From contig PHBH01000008.1 in NCBI GenBank assembly GCA_002840535.1, positions 1 to 64,000 on the forward strand: a stretch of 64,000 nt of DNA, written 5' to 3'. Origin of the DNA: Deltaproteobacteria bacterium HGW-Deltaproteobacteria-15 (GTDB taxonomy: Bacteria > Desulfobacterota > DSM-4660 > Desulfatiglandales > HGW-15). Below, piece after piece: positions 25,978-33,903 of this stretch; the stretch's first letter is position 1; each line of letters opens with the position of its first letter. Made by a program: the position numbers and the translations under genes. The notes below the pieces were generated by a model, which made no database searches, was not told the origin of the DNA, and saw nothing but the letters and a program-made list of their open reading frames with translations.

Positions 25978-26220
25978 TGTTCCCCCCTTTTTAGAAAATC
26001 GTCACACAGACGGGTACATAAGCACATCGTCCTCAGGCGTTTTGCTTCCTCGGAAAAACGAAAAGGACGAATCTCAACTGCATGGAAATCCTCCCTTACG
26101 CTGCCATAAGGTTTGTCACAGAATCCTATTGTTCCTGTCCCCTCCGAAAGCGGAGTGGGTCACGGACTTCTGAGGTTATGACTGAACTTTATTAAAGGGT
26201 GATCGGTGGAGAGGATGGAA

Positions 26221-26652
26221 TCAGATCAAAAGAATGACGGAACGGAGGAGGGCAAGGGCAGAACTTCCGGCAGGTAGAGCGCTGAGGGCGCCGGTCTTGC
26301 CGACAATCCCGGGAAACATCGGGACTGCATCAGGAGAAGGTGGGCCAAGGATTGGAAGATCGACAGGAAAATCCGATTGCGCTGAGAGGTGCTCGGGGGT
26401 CCCGGTGAAAAGGGGAATATGCTCACAAGGAGTGCATTGCTCGATTTCGCAAGAGAAGGTAGGTGCCATGGATGAGTGGACGCCAAAAGGCTGCGCATCG
26501 GCAGCCGAAGCCTGGTCGCAGCCGGCGGATTCCATTTCGATGTGAGCGTGGCCCCCTGTGCCGACACAAAGCACAGCCCCCTGAGCGCTTCCAACCGCCA
26601 GGATGTAGACTGCGATACAAAACCACACTCTGAATTTTTTCACATGCACCAT
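26221..26652 (-). CDS. Hypothetical secreted Cys/His-containing protein near the efflux operon
   Basis: A 143-residue protein with a signal peptide (...AVGSAQG) and a mature region with several Cys and His (VLCVGTGGHAHIE, GCDQAS, SCEIEQCTPCEHIPL), ending in a hydrophobic segment. Genes of this sort often precede CusCBA operons and are thought to bind metal in the periplasm, but I do not recognise a named family. Same strand as the efflux genes, about 240 bp upstream of them. Confidence 0.6.
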   Translation of the reverse strand: MVHVKKFRVWFCIAVYILAVGSAQGAVLCVGTGGHAHIEMESAGCDQASAADAQPFGVHSSMAPTFSCEIEQCTPCEHIPLFTGTPEHLSAQSDFPVDLPILGPPSPDAVPMFPGIVGKTGALSALPAGSSALALLRSVILLI

Positions 26653-26783
26653 ATCGGCCGGGAAAGACTTAAGGGGTTCAATTGAAGCTCCGTAGTGCCA
26701 CGCTTGCGGGATTTTTCTTCTCTACGCTCGCCCACGCCCAATGCAGCCTTCGAGGATATTCTTATGCAATATAAGTACCCGGT

Positions 26784-26795
26784 TATGTATACATA
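26784..26795. promoter_or_regulatory. Perfect palindrome TATGTATACATA
   Basis: A 12-bp perfect palindrome upstream of the secreted protein gene that leads the metal-efflux region. It could be an operator. It does not match the CusR box as I know it. Confidence 0.25.
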
Positions 26796-26879
26796 GCACA
26801 GATGGTGAAATAAGTGTAGCATTAAGACTAAAAAGGCAGGCAGTCTCTTTCAGAGTAAGCATCTCCTGGGCCCTCTGAT

Positions 26880-27335
26880 TCATGCCTGCCTCCAGCGTCT
26901 TTGGGGAAAGGTGTTGAAAAACAGATAGAGCGCCGGCACGAGGAAAAGCGCGTCTCTGAGGAGGTACCATCCCATGTGGACACCGGAGGCCCCAATGCCG
27001 GTGCCGAAGCAGCCGCAGTCGATATCCAGGCCGCGCGCCAGATTGAACGCCATGGCGCCCAGGAAAACGAGCAGAAGGAGTGTGACAAGCCCCACGCTGC
27101 CCTCCCGAAATAATCCCAGAACAAGAAAGACGCCCAGAATCAACTCCAGCCATGGGAGTACGATGGCAATTGGATTGATGAAGAGATGGGGAAGAATCTG
27201 GTAGTTGTATACGGCCTTTGCAAAGTTTTCGGGGTGAAGAATCTTGTCAATAGAGGCGTAGATGAATATCACGCCTAAAATCAGGCGGGCACACAGGGAA
27301 AGAAGGATGCTGCTTGAAAACCCGTATTTCCGCAT
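26880..27335 (-). CDS. MauE/DoxX-like membrane protein
   Basis: A 151-residue protein with four membrane helices and the family start RLILGVIFIYASIDKILHPENFAKAVYNYQILP. A DCGCFG motif lies in the loop after the third helix, as in MauE-type proteins that support periplasmic disulfide or thiol chemistry. It closes the sulfur gene cluster, 9 bp after a membrane-anchored rhodanese, so it probably feeds electrons to or from that protein or a sulfur carrier. Confidence 0.8.
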   Translation of the reverse strand: MRKYGFSSSILLSLCARLILGVIFIYASIDKILHPENFAKAVYNYQILPHLFINPIAIVLPWLELILGVFLVLGLFREGSVGLVTLLLLVFLGAMAFNLARGLDIDCGCFGTGIGASGVHMGWYLLRDALFLVPALYLFFNTFPQRRWRQA

Positions 27336-27344
27336 GTTGATCCC

Positions 27345-27836
27345 TCACCCTTTCTCAGTGGGGAGTCCCGCCTCCACCCACCGGCTCCAGCCGTTGACCA
27401 GAACCTTGACGTTTTCATAGCCCCTGAAGAAGAGCTCCTTCGCAAGTTCTTCGCTCAAGGAGCACTCTTCTCCGTCACAATAAACAATGATCGTCTCTTC
27501 CAGGTTTATCCCTGCCATTGCCGAGTCGAAGTGCTCATCCACATCCTTCATGGGAAGGTTGCGGGCGCGGAGGATGTGTCCTTCGCGATAATCTTCAAGA
27601 GATCGTGCATCCATAAAGATTGCGCTACGGGATTCGCAGAATTTCCTTGCCTCAGCCAGGGTAATAACCATGCTCTGCGCAATTCGGCCTTCCGCCGACC
27701 AGTCGCCTGTCAAAGGCAATCCACCCGGGCGGAACTGATTGACCGTCAATCCCAAAGCAATCGCCAGAACGCCGATGGAACATGCCTGGAAGATGGCCCT
27801 GCGCCATAGGTTTCCTGTTTGGTGTATTCCAGTCAT
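27345..27836 (-). CDS. Membrane-anchored rhodanese-like protein with CxxxxC loop
   Basis: A 163-residue protein with one N-terminal helix (residues 13-33) and a periplasmic rhodanese domain (FMDARSLEDYREGHILRARNLP). The active loop reads YCDGEECSLSEELAKELFFRGY: catalytic-position Cys, four residues, then a second Cys. That second Cys is the one replaced by UGA in the lipoprotein at 29.3-30.4 kb. Persulfide transfer is the likely function. Confidence 0.83.
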   Translation of the reverse strand: MTGIHQTGNLWRRAIFQACSIGVLAIALGLTVNQFRPGGLPLTGDWSAEGRIAQSMVITLAEARKFCESRSAIFMDARSLEDYREGHILRARNLPMKDVDEHFDSAMAGINLEETIIVYCDGEECSLSEELAKELFFRGYENVKVLVNGWSRWVEAGLPTEKG

Positions 27837-28045
27837 TGCTCTGTGCTCATATCAAAACGGGCCTTACGGGCATTCCGAGAGATCTCTTGTTTGCGCCTCA
27901 AAAAAACAATAAATTACTTTTCGGGAATATATTGTCCTGTCACCGCCGTGTCAACATCGATTTCCAAAAGCATTTCGAGGGGCAATTTGTACACTCTTTC
28001 ATAAGCTTGACTGGTTTCTGGATGGAAGACGGTTTCAAAGGAAAA

Positions 28046-28079
28046 CCCCGACCCCGTGCTTGATGTCACGGGTCCGGGG
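28046..28079 (-). terminator. Probable terminator after the triple-rhodanese gene
   Basis: On the minus strand a GC-rich imperfect hairpin (GCCCCGGACCCGTG / CACGGGGTCGGGG) is followed by TTTTCC and TTT. It lies about 50 bp past the stop of the gene ending at 28131. Confidence 0.55.
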
Positions 28080-28130
28080 CTCGATGTTACTCCGCTGCGA
28101 CGCAAACGGAGCCGCAGTCCTGACACTTCT

Positions 28131-29270
28131 TTATTTGACGATGGCCTTTCCGCCGGAATAAGCAACGTTGGCGTCCAGGTAGAACAACCGGTTCATGTTT
28201 TGATCCTTGCATTCACCCTGGATACCGAAGTACATCTCCCCGGCTCTGGCGCCTGTTGCGCATACAAAGATCACGTAGCTGTCTTGCGGGAACTGGCTCA
28301 CTACCGATTCACAGCCTTTCTTGAACAGGTCGTTGATATAGATGTGTTTTGCCCCTTCAAAATGTCCTGCGGCGTATTCAAATGGCGTTCTTACATCCAC
28401 GAACACTACATTGGACGGTTTCTCCTCGGCGATCCTTTGAAAGAACTCCTTGTCGATTTCCCCTTCCGCTTTCCCGGGTTTGATGGAATCGATTTTTCCT
28501 CCTGAGGTGACCGGTGCGACATCCGCCTTTGCCGGCGCCACGGCTGCCGTCTTCACGGCATCTTTAGTGGACGCCAGGGCGGATGCATCTCCGTTAAACA
28601 GATAGAGCTTCTTGTATCCCATCTCAAAGATCTTCCGGGCCGCGGCATTGTTTGCCTTGAGATTTGCCTCAGGGCCGGCAACAACGACGGCCTTGTCCTT
28701 ATCCACCCCGGCAGAGGTGAACCTGGAAAGATCCGAATCAGAGGTGAGATTCACGAGTACGGCTCCGACACCGAGGTACTTCTGCGCCCCTTTGGCGGTC
28801 ACCTCATTGTATTGGCTCTCCACCCAGACGGGCCCTTTTACAAAAGCCTTAAAATTAGTGTACCCCTTTTCCCTGAGTTGCTTGGCATCGCTCAGGCTCA
28901 TGGGACAGGGCCTGCCGATGCCGAGAATGATTTCAGCATCTTTAGGAATGTTCAGTTTCTGGAATTCCGGGTAGATCTGGTCGAACTTCGCATCAAACAT
29001 GCTGAAAGCCGTGGGGATGTGTCCTTCATCATAGTTTCTGGAAGGCCTTGCATCGATGACGAACACCTTCCCGGTCTTGTTGATCAGGTCCGGCATCTTG
29101 GATTGGACATATGCCAAATCGACCGCATCAATCCCCATTTCCTTGCATGCGTTGAGGATGACCTGGGCCGGAGGCAGTGCGATGGATGGGCCGCTTGGCC
29201 TGTCATCTGCCGCGAATGCAGGAACCGAAAGCATGAATACGATAAAGAAAACAGTGATCATTCTCTTCAA
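28131..29270 (-). CDS. Secreted protein with three rhodanese-like domains
   Basis: A 379-residue protein. The start at 29270 is chosen for AGGAG six nt upstream and the signal peptide MLKRMITVFFIVFMLSVPAFA. Domain 1 (residues 50-160) keeps only the second loop Cys (GIGRPCPMSLSDA). Domain 2 (165-245) has no Cys in the loop (VAGPEANLKANNAAA). Domain 3 (270-379) has a complete catalytic loop CATGAR. One active and two altered domains suggest a sulfane-sulfur relay or binding protein in the periplasm. It follows the Sec-type rhodanese by 60 bp. Confidence 0.82.
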   Translation of the reverse strand: MKRMITVFFIVFMLSVPAFAADDRPSGPSIALPPAQVILNACKEMGIDAVDLAYVQSKMPDLINKTGKVFVIDARPSRNYDEGHIPTAFSMFDAKFDQIYPEFQKLNIPKDAEIILGIGRPCPMSLSDAKQLREKGYTNFKAFVKGPVWVESQYNEVTAKGAQKYLGVGAVLVNLTSDSDLSRFTSAGVDKDKAVVVAGPEANLKANNAAARKIFEMGYKKLYLFNGDASALASTKDAVKTAAVAPAKADVAPVTSGGKIDSIKPGKAEGEIDKEFFQRIAEEKPSNVVFVDVRTPFEYAAGHFEGAKHIYINDLFKKGCESVVSQFPQDSYVIFVCATGARAGEMYFGIQGECKDQNMNRLFYLDANVAYSGGKAIVK

Positions 29271-29332
29271 CATCTTATTCTCCTGTCTCAACGATCATGT
29301 TCACAGTTATTTTCTTCCACGTGGGCCGCTCC

Positions 29333-30433
29333 CTACTTTTTGGGCGTGATTTTGTAGGTGCCGTCCTTGTTGAAGGCGATGTCGGCGTCCACGTAAGAGA
29401 CCTTTTTCAGGTCCGGCCGCAGGTCCTGGAGCATGTAGAAGCATTCACCGCTCCTGGCCCCGGTGGCGCAGACGAAAATGATCGGTTTGTCTGCCGCCAG
29501 GGTTTTGACCCGCTTTTGAAGTTCCTTGACCGGGATGTTGACGGCGGTCTTCATGTGGCCGGTCTCAAACTCCTTCGGCTCGCGAACATCGATCAGATAG
29601 ACACTTTCCGGTTTTTCCTTCAGGATCTTTTCAAACGCGGAGATGTCGATGGTCCCTTCAACTTTGCCGGCTTTCGCGGCAACCGCCGTTGTCCCCGTAC
29701 CATACGCTTTCACCCACGCGGGGTATCCACCCGAGAACACGGAGACGTTCTTGTAGCCGAGCTTTACCGCCGACCTGGCGGAGTCATGGCTCTGTCTTCA
29801 GGTGTACCCTTCGCAGTAGAAGATCAATGGCGTGTTGATGTCACGCGGCAACCTGCCGCCCATTTTCTCGAACTCGCTGTCCGGGATGCTGATTGCCGAA
29901 GGAATGTGACCCTGATCGAACTTGGCCTTCTTGGCCCTGGAGTCGATCAGGACCGCTGCATTGGCCTCGAGTTGGGCAGCGACATACTCGGACTCGACAC
30001 TTGCGAAATTGCCGCTTCCCTGCATCCATCCGGGAAATCCGGCGTCAAAAACCTTCACATTGCGATAACCCAATTTTTCCGCCTTCCAGGCGGAGTTGTG
30101 GCTCATCTTTCAGGTGGCCCCTTCGCAGTAGAAAATGAGCAAGGTATTCTTGTCCTCCGGGAGCTTGCCCTTCTGTTCTTCAAACTGGCTGTCCGGAATG
30201 CAGACCGCGCCAGGGATATGGCCGTTCACGTACTTGGGTTTATACGCACGCGAATCGACGATCATGACCCCTTTCGGCTGCGGAACCATCGCATACGGTC
30301 GAACAAAGGACTCGTCCACGATACTGTGAAATTTCCAGTCCGGCTTTTCCGTTGTCTGGACAGTCGCGCATCCGGCGGCGATCGCCAGCAGGAATGTCAG
30401 ACCTACGGTGAAACGAACGACTCTGGAGTTCAT
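29333..30433 (-). CDS. Three-domain rhodanese lipoprotein with two in-frame UGA (probable selenocysteines)
   Basis: Read through TGA at 30112-30110 (residue 108) and 29800-29798 (residue 212), this is one 366-residue protein. GGGGAG precedes ATG 30433, and the lipobox is LAIAAGC. Domains 1 and 2 have the loops YCEGAT-U-KMSHNSA and YCEGYT-U-RQSHDSA. Domain 3 has a standard CATGAR loop. The UGA falls exactly where the rhodanese at 27.3 kb has its second Cys, with GY fourteen residues later in all of them. Each UGA has a hairpin at 16-32 nt. Without Sec the gene splits into three pieces, of which two lack starts. It probably handles polysulfide or persulfide for the respiratory operon. Confidence 0.8.
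29767..29781 (-). promoter_or_regulatory. Candidate bSECIS hairpin, rhodanese second UGA
   Basis: CCGCC-AGGTC-GGCGG, a perfect 5-bp stem starting 17 nt after the UGA, with a GGTC core in the loop. Confidence 0.55.
30078..30094 (-). promoter_or_regulatory. Candidate bSECIS hairpin, rhodanese first UGA
   Basis: TCCGCC-TGGAA-GGCGGA, a perfect 6-bp stem starting 16 nt after the UGA, nearly the same spacing as the hairpin after the second UGA. Confidence 0.55.
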
Positions 30434-30447
30434 GCGGTCTCCCCTTT

Positions 30448-31083
30448 CTATTTTGTTGTTTTCCAAAAGGCCCTGGACATATACACATTGCCGGGCAGGG
30501 AGGGCTCAACCGGCCAGTCCAGTGGGAGCGTGCCTGCGGAATAGTAGATCGCCGGCTTCGTATCCACCACGGGACTGACCACCTGCACCAGCTTTTCAAG
30601 CTTGATCAATTCACTCACTCTGCTTTGCGGATCGTTGAGGTCTCCGAACACCCGGGCCTTGGTGGGACAGGTCTCCACACAGGCCGGCTCTTCTCCACGT
30701 TTCAGCCGATGCGCGCAGAAATCGCACTTGTCGGCGGTTCGGGTTTCCGGGTGACGGTAGCGGGCGGCATAGGGGCAAGCGGTTACGCAGTTTCCGCAGC
30801 CGATGCACCGTGTCTGATCGATGACGACAAGACCGTCCTTCCGCCTCCATGTGGCGCCCACAGGGCAGGCCGCAACGCAGGAAGGTTCGTCGCACTGCAT
30901 GCACTGGCCGGGCTGATAATGGGTGCGGCGACCGTTGAGACCTCCTGTATGGCGCACCCAGTTGCGCCAGAAACCTTCCGGCACCGCGTTCTCCACCTTG
31001 CACGCGATCATGCATGCCTTGCAGTCAAAGCATTTGGATGTATCGATCACGATCGCGTATCTTTTGCTGGCGCCCGCACTCAT
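30448..31083 (-). CDS. 4Fe-4S ferredoxin subunit (PsrB/DmsB type)
   Basis: A 211-residue electron-transfer subunit with four Cys groups for four [4Fe-4S] clusters: CFDCKACMIAC, CMQCDEPSCVAAC, CIGCGNCVTAC and CDFCAHRL...CVETC. It has no signal peptide of its own and would be exported with, or docked on, the molybdopterin subunit encoded just upstream. Electrons probably pass between the NrfD-type membrane protein or cytochromes and the catalytic subunit. Confidence 0.9.
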   Translation of the reverse strand: MSAGASKRYAIVIDTSKCFDCKACMIACKVENAVPEGFWRNWVRHTGGLNGRRTHYQPGQCMQCDEPSCVAACPVGATWRRKDGLVVIDQTRCIGCGNCVTACPYAARYRHPETRTADKCDFCAHRLKRGEEPACVETCPTKARVFGDLNDPQSRVSELIKLEKLVQVVSPVVDTKPAIYYSAGTLPLDWPVEPSLPGNVYMSRAFWKTTK

Positions 31084-31122
31084 CCTAAAAGACTCCTTCT
31101 TTCTCTTTGGTTCCGTAACACG

Positions 31123-33318
31123 TTACACCTTCCGAATGCTTACCAATGTTTCATGCATGGCCATGTTCCCGGAAATTTCGTCGTTATAATCCTCCAGGAT
31201 CTCCACGATGCTTGCCCCTTTCCCGTGGACCCTGGAGAGCCCTTTTGAAATGACGCCGAACCCCGAGTCCATGTACACCGTATCCGGCCGGGTCTCTTCG
31301 GTGATGCGCACCTTCAGCGTTCCCTTGCCCGCCTTGCTTGAGACCTCTACCGAATCCTCCGGATGCAGGCCCATCTTTTTTGCCGGCCCAGGGTGTATCC
31401 ATAGCGTGTTTTCCGGCGCCAGTTCAGAAAGCAGACTATTGTTGGTGGAAGAGCCTTGGGTGATGTAACCGTTGCGGCCCACCACGAGCCGGAACCGGTC
31501 GGCTGGCACCTCTCTGGGCGGACGATACACGGGCATCGGGTCCAACCCGGCCTGTTTGTAGCGCTGGCTGTAAAGCTCGATTTTCTTTGAGGTCGTCTTG
31601 ATGGGCTTGCCTTCGTAAACCCCGTAGAGCTTGCCCGGAATATAGTAGACGCCATCTTTTTCCAACGCAGCTTGGGCCTCGGGCAAGGCTGCCAGCTGTT
31701 TCTTGCGGTAATCCTCCATGGTGAAATCGAAGAATTCGCCGAGGTCCAACCTCTTGGCCAACTCCTTCATGATCCAGAAAACAGGCTTGGACTCATAAAG
31801 CGCAGGGACAACCGGATCGCGGGTCACGATGCACGCGCCGGCGGTTACCCCCTGAACCGGGGAGATCGGGTCCTGCCTCTCCAGGTAAGTGGGCGCAGGC
31901 AGCACCAGATCGGCCATCCAAGCGGTGTCGCTCATCACGATGTCAACCGAGACCATGAAATCGAGCTTCCGGATCATCTCGATGGTTTTTTGCCGGTTGG
32001 CGCCAGTTGCCATGGGATTGGTCTTGTATGTGAAGAATCCTTTCACCGGATAGGGCTTGCCCTCGATCACCGCATCGCGGGCATGCTTGAAGCTGCCTTC
32101 TTCTTCGAACATCATCTTGGATCGTCCGGCCTCGACCCGGTCCTTGGGGTTGTCGTCGTACCACGGGGCGTCGTAGGCCACTCCCTTCAGGGGGATGGGT
32201 TGGGCTATGGTCAACCCGCCCTTCTGATCGAAGTTGCCGAGCAGCGCATTGACAATCGCGAAGGAGCGGCGGATCTGGGTGGAATCCTCGTAGTCAGAGC
32301 TCCGCCGGCCCGGGTAAACCATGGCCGCGGGAGCCGCCTCGGCCAGTTCGCGGGCAATCCGCCGGATGTCCGGTGCCGGGATCTCGCACTCCTTTTCCGC
32401 CCACTCCGGAGTGTACTGCTTCACATGAGCGCTCAGCTGATCCAGTCCGTTCAATCGCTCCTCTGCGAATTTCCGATCGTAGAGATCCTCCTCGATGATC
32501 ACGTGGGCGACGGCGAGGAAAAAGGCCATGTCCGTCCCCGGCCGGATCGGGTGGTATTCATGGGCCAGGGCCGCCGTCTTGGTGAATCGCGGATCGAGGA
32601 CAACGAGCTTGCACCCCTGCTGCATGGCGGTCATCAGGTCCATGGTGTCGGGTGTGACCAGTGCCTCGAACCGATTGGCGCCGGCCATGATGACATACTT
32701 GCAGTGCAACAGGTCTGGGTTGGGCACCTCTCCGAAGGTGTCGACGAATGCCCGGTTGACGCTGACGAGACAGTTGGATTCGTGGGAGATCACATTGAAG
32801 GAACCGAAAACGGATGCAAAACGGTGGACGAATGACGATTGCATGTCGGTCCCGGCCATGAAGAGGACGCCGCAGCGCGTGCAGGCTTTCCCGATCTTCT
32901 CCAGTCGTTCGGCGGCAAGGTCCAGTGCCTCATCCCAGGTAAGACGCTGCCATTGGCCCCCGCCGCGCTCGCCTTTGCGGAGCAGGGGGTACTTCAGTCG
33001 ATCGGGGCCGTAGAGTTGGGCGATACCGGCATTTCCCCGCGCGCAGAGCATTCCCCTGGATTTGGCGAATTTGGGGTTGGGATCGAGCTTTCGCACGATG
33101 CCCGATTTGTCTACCCGGGCAATCACGCCGCACTTGTTGAAGCACATGTCGCAGACGGAGTAGGCATTGCGGAGATCAGGTTCCTGATTGTTCTCCGCGC
33201 CTTTGGCGAAGGCCTTGAGCACGTGCGCATGGCCCCCGATTGCGGCGGCGGCTCCTGCTGCTCCGCTCACCTTCAAGAATCCGCGGCGGGTAAACCCTTT
33301 GTCCTTATTAGCTGACAT
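31123..33318 (-). CDS. Tat-exported molybdopterin oxidoreductase (PsrA/PhsA-like catalytic subunit)
   Basis: About 731 residues. I start at ATG 33318, which gives a Tat signal (TRRGFLKVSGAAGAAAAIGG). The longer frame to 33420 starts with repeat-encoded residues (MGFASLYPS). An N-terminal [4Fe-4S] motif (CDMCFNKCG...CARGN) is followed by the MopB core and a C-terminal molydopterin-binding domain (RLVVGRNGYITQGSSTNNSLL). The Mo-ligand position appears to be Cys (HESNCLVSVN), not Sec. The fold fits polysulfide, thiosulfate, tetrathionate or arsenate reductases. The rhodanese neighbours favour a sulfur substrate. The exact substrate is not settled. Confidence 0.88.
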   Translation of the reverse strand: MSANKDKGFTRRGFLKVSGAAGAAAAIGGHAHVLKAFAKGAENNQEPDLRNAYSVCDMCFNKCGVIARVDKSGIVRKLDPNPKFAKSRGMLCARGNAGIAQLYGPDRLKYPLLRKGERGGGQWQRLTWDEALDLAAERLEKIGKACTRCGVLFMAGTDMQSSFVHRFASVFGSFNVISHESNCLVSVNRAFVDTFGEVPNPDLLHCKYVIMAGANRFEALVTPDTMDLMTAMQQGCKLVVLDPRFTKTAALAHEYHPIRPGTDMAFFLAVAHVIIEEDLYDRKFAEERLNGLDQLSAHVKQYTPEWAEKECEIPAPDIRRIARELAEAAPAAMVYPGRRSSDYEDSTQIRRSFAIVNALLGNFDQKGGLTIAQPIPLKGVAYDAPWYDDNPKDRVEAGRSKMMFEEEGSFKHARDAVIEGKPYPVKGFFTYKTNPMATGANRQKTIEMIRKLDFMVSVDIVMSDTAWMADLVLPAPTYLERQDPISPVQGVTAGACIVTRDPVVPALYESKPVFWIMKELAKRLDLGEFFDFTMEDYRKKQLAALPEAQAALEKDGVYYIPGKLYGVYEGKPIKTTSKKIELYSQRYKQAGLDPMPVYRPPREVPADRFRLVVGRNGYITQGSSTNNSLLSELAPENTLWIHPGPAKKMGLHPEDSVEVSSKAGKGTLKVRITEETRPDTVYMDSGFGVISKGLSRVHGKGASIVEILEDYNDEISGNMAMHETLVSIRKV

Positions 33319-33387
33319 CCCACGTCTCCAGCATGACGATCGTGATTCGAAGTTTCCGGTTTTATTCGTCCGCCCATCTCGGATCTT

Positions 33388-33467
33388 GTAGGATGGGTAG
33401 AGCGAAGCGAAACCCATCAAACGCGTGCCTCAAATCGATGGGTTTCACTTCGTTCCACCCATCCTAC
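33388..33467. repeat. Two inverted copies of the GATGGGT...ACCCATC repeat
   Basis: Copies at 33388-33418 and 33437-33467 face each other, so the pair can form a long hairpin between the cytochrome gene and the molybdopterin gene. The right copy differs at a few bases (TTCACTTCGTTCC). Confidence 0.8.
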
Positions 33468-33500
33468 TTGCTTTGCGCTATGCTCTATGCGCTATGCCCG

Positions 33501-33833
33501 TTACTGGCACTTCTCGGGAGATGGAGAATCAAAGGCATGCCCCCACAGGTGCGCATAGATGTCCGTCTGATCCTCGGCGGAGATCTTCTTCCACTCATCC
33601 CCGCATTTCAGCTTGTCGATGTTCTTGAAGATTTCATCCCACTGTGCCTGGGTTTTGTCGACGGGGCTGAGATCCTTTGCCGAGCCGCCTTGGGTGTGGC
33701 ATGTGCGACAGGTTTTCCGATACGTGTACTTGCCCTTTCTTGCGTTGCCTTTTTCGCCCTCGGCCAGGCTCATGCTGATGCCGGCGAATAGAAAAAACGA
33801 GATTATAAGAATGGAAAAGATTCGTTGAAACAT
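33501..33833 (-). CDS. Small periplasmic c-type cytochrome
   Basis: A 110-residue monoheme cytochrome with signal peptide (...FLFAGISMSLA) and a single heme motif CRTCH near residue 43. A distal region (ISAEDQTDIYAHLWGHAFDSP) resembles class I cytochromes but lacks an obvious Met in the usual place. It lies between the multiheme NrfD fusion and the molybdopterin subunit, and may carry electrons between them. Confidence 0.82.
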   Translation of the reverse strand: MFQRIFSILIISFFLFAGISMSLAEGEKGNARKGKYTYRKTCRTCHTQGGSAKDLSPVDKTQAQWDEIFKNIDKLKCGDEWKKISAEDQTDIYAHLWGHAFDSPSPEKCQ

Positions 33834-33903
33834 GTCTAAGCCTCCTGAATAGGTGTTATTGAAATAGCCTCTGAGCCTCTGTGGACTCTGTGAGAGCAGA
33901 TTT

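Noticed and set aside
29297..30544. Plus-strand frame of 415 codons across the rhodanese region
   Set aside because: Antisense to the Sec-type rhodanese lipoprotein, which has clear domains, a lipobox and a ribosome-binding site.
31123..33318. Molybdopterin oxidoreductase as a Sec-containing formate dehydrogenase
   Set aside because: No in-frame TGA is present and the likely Mo-ligand position is Cys. The neighbours indicate a sulfur-compound reductase.
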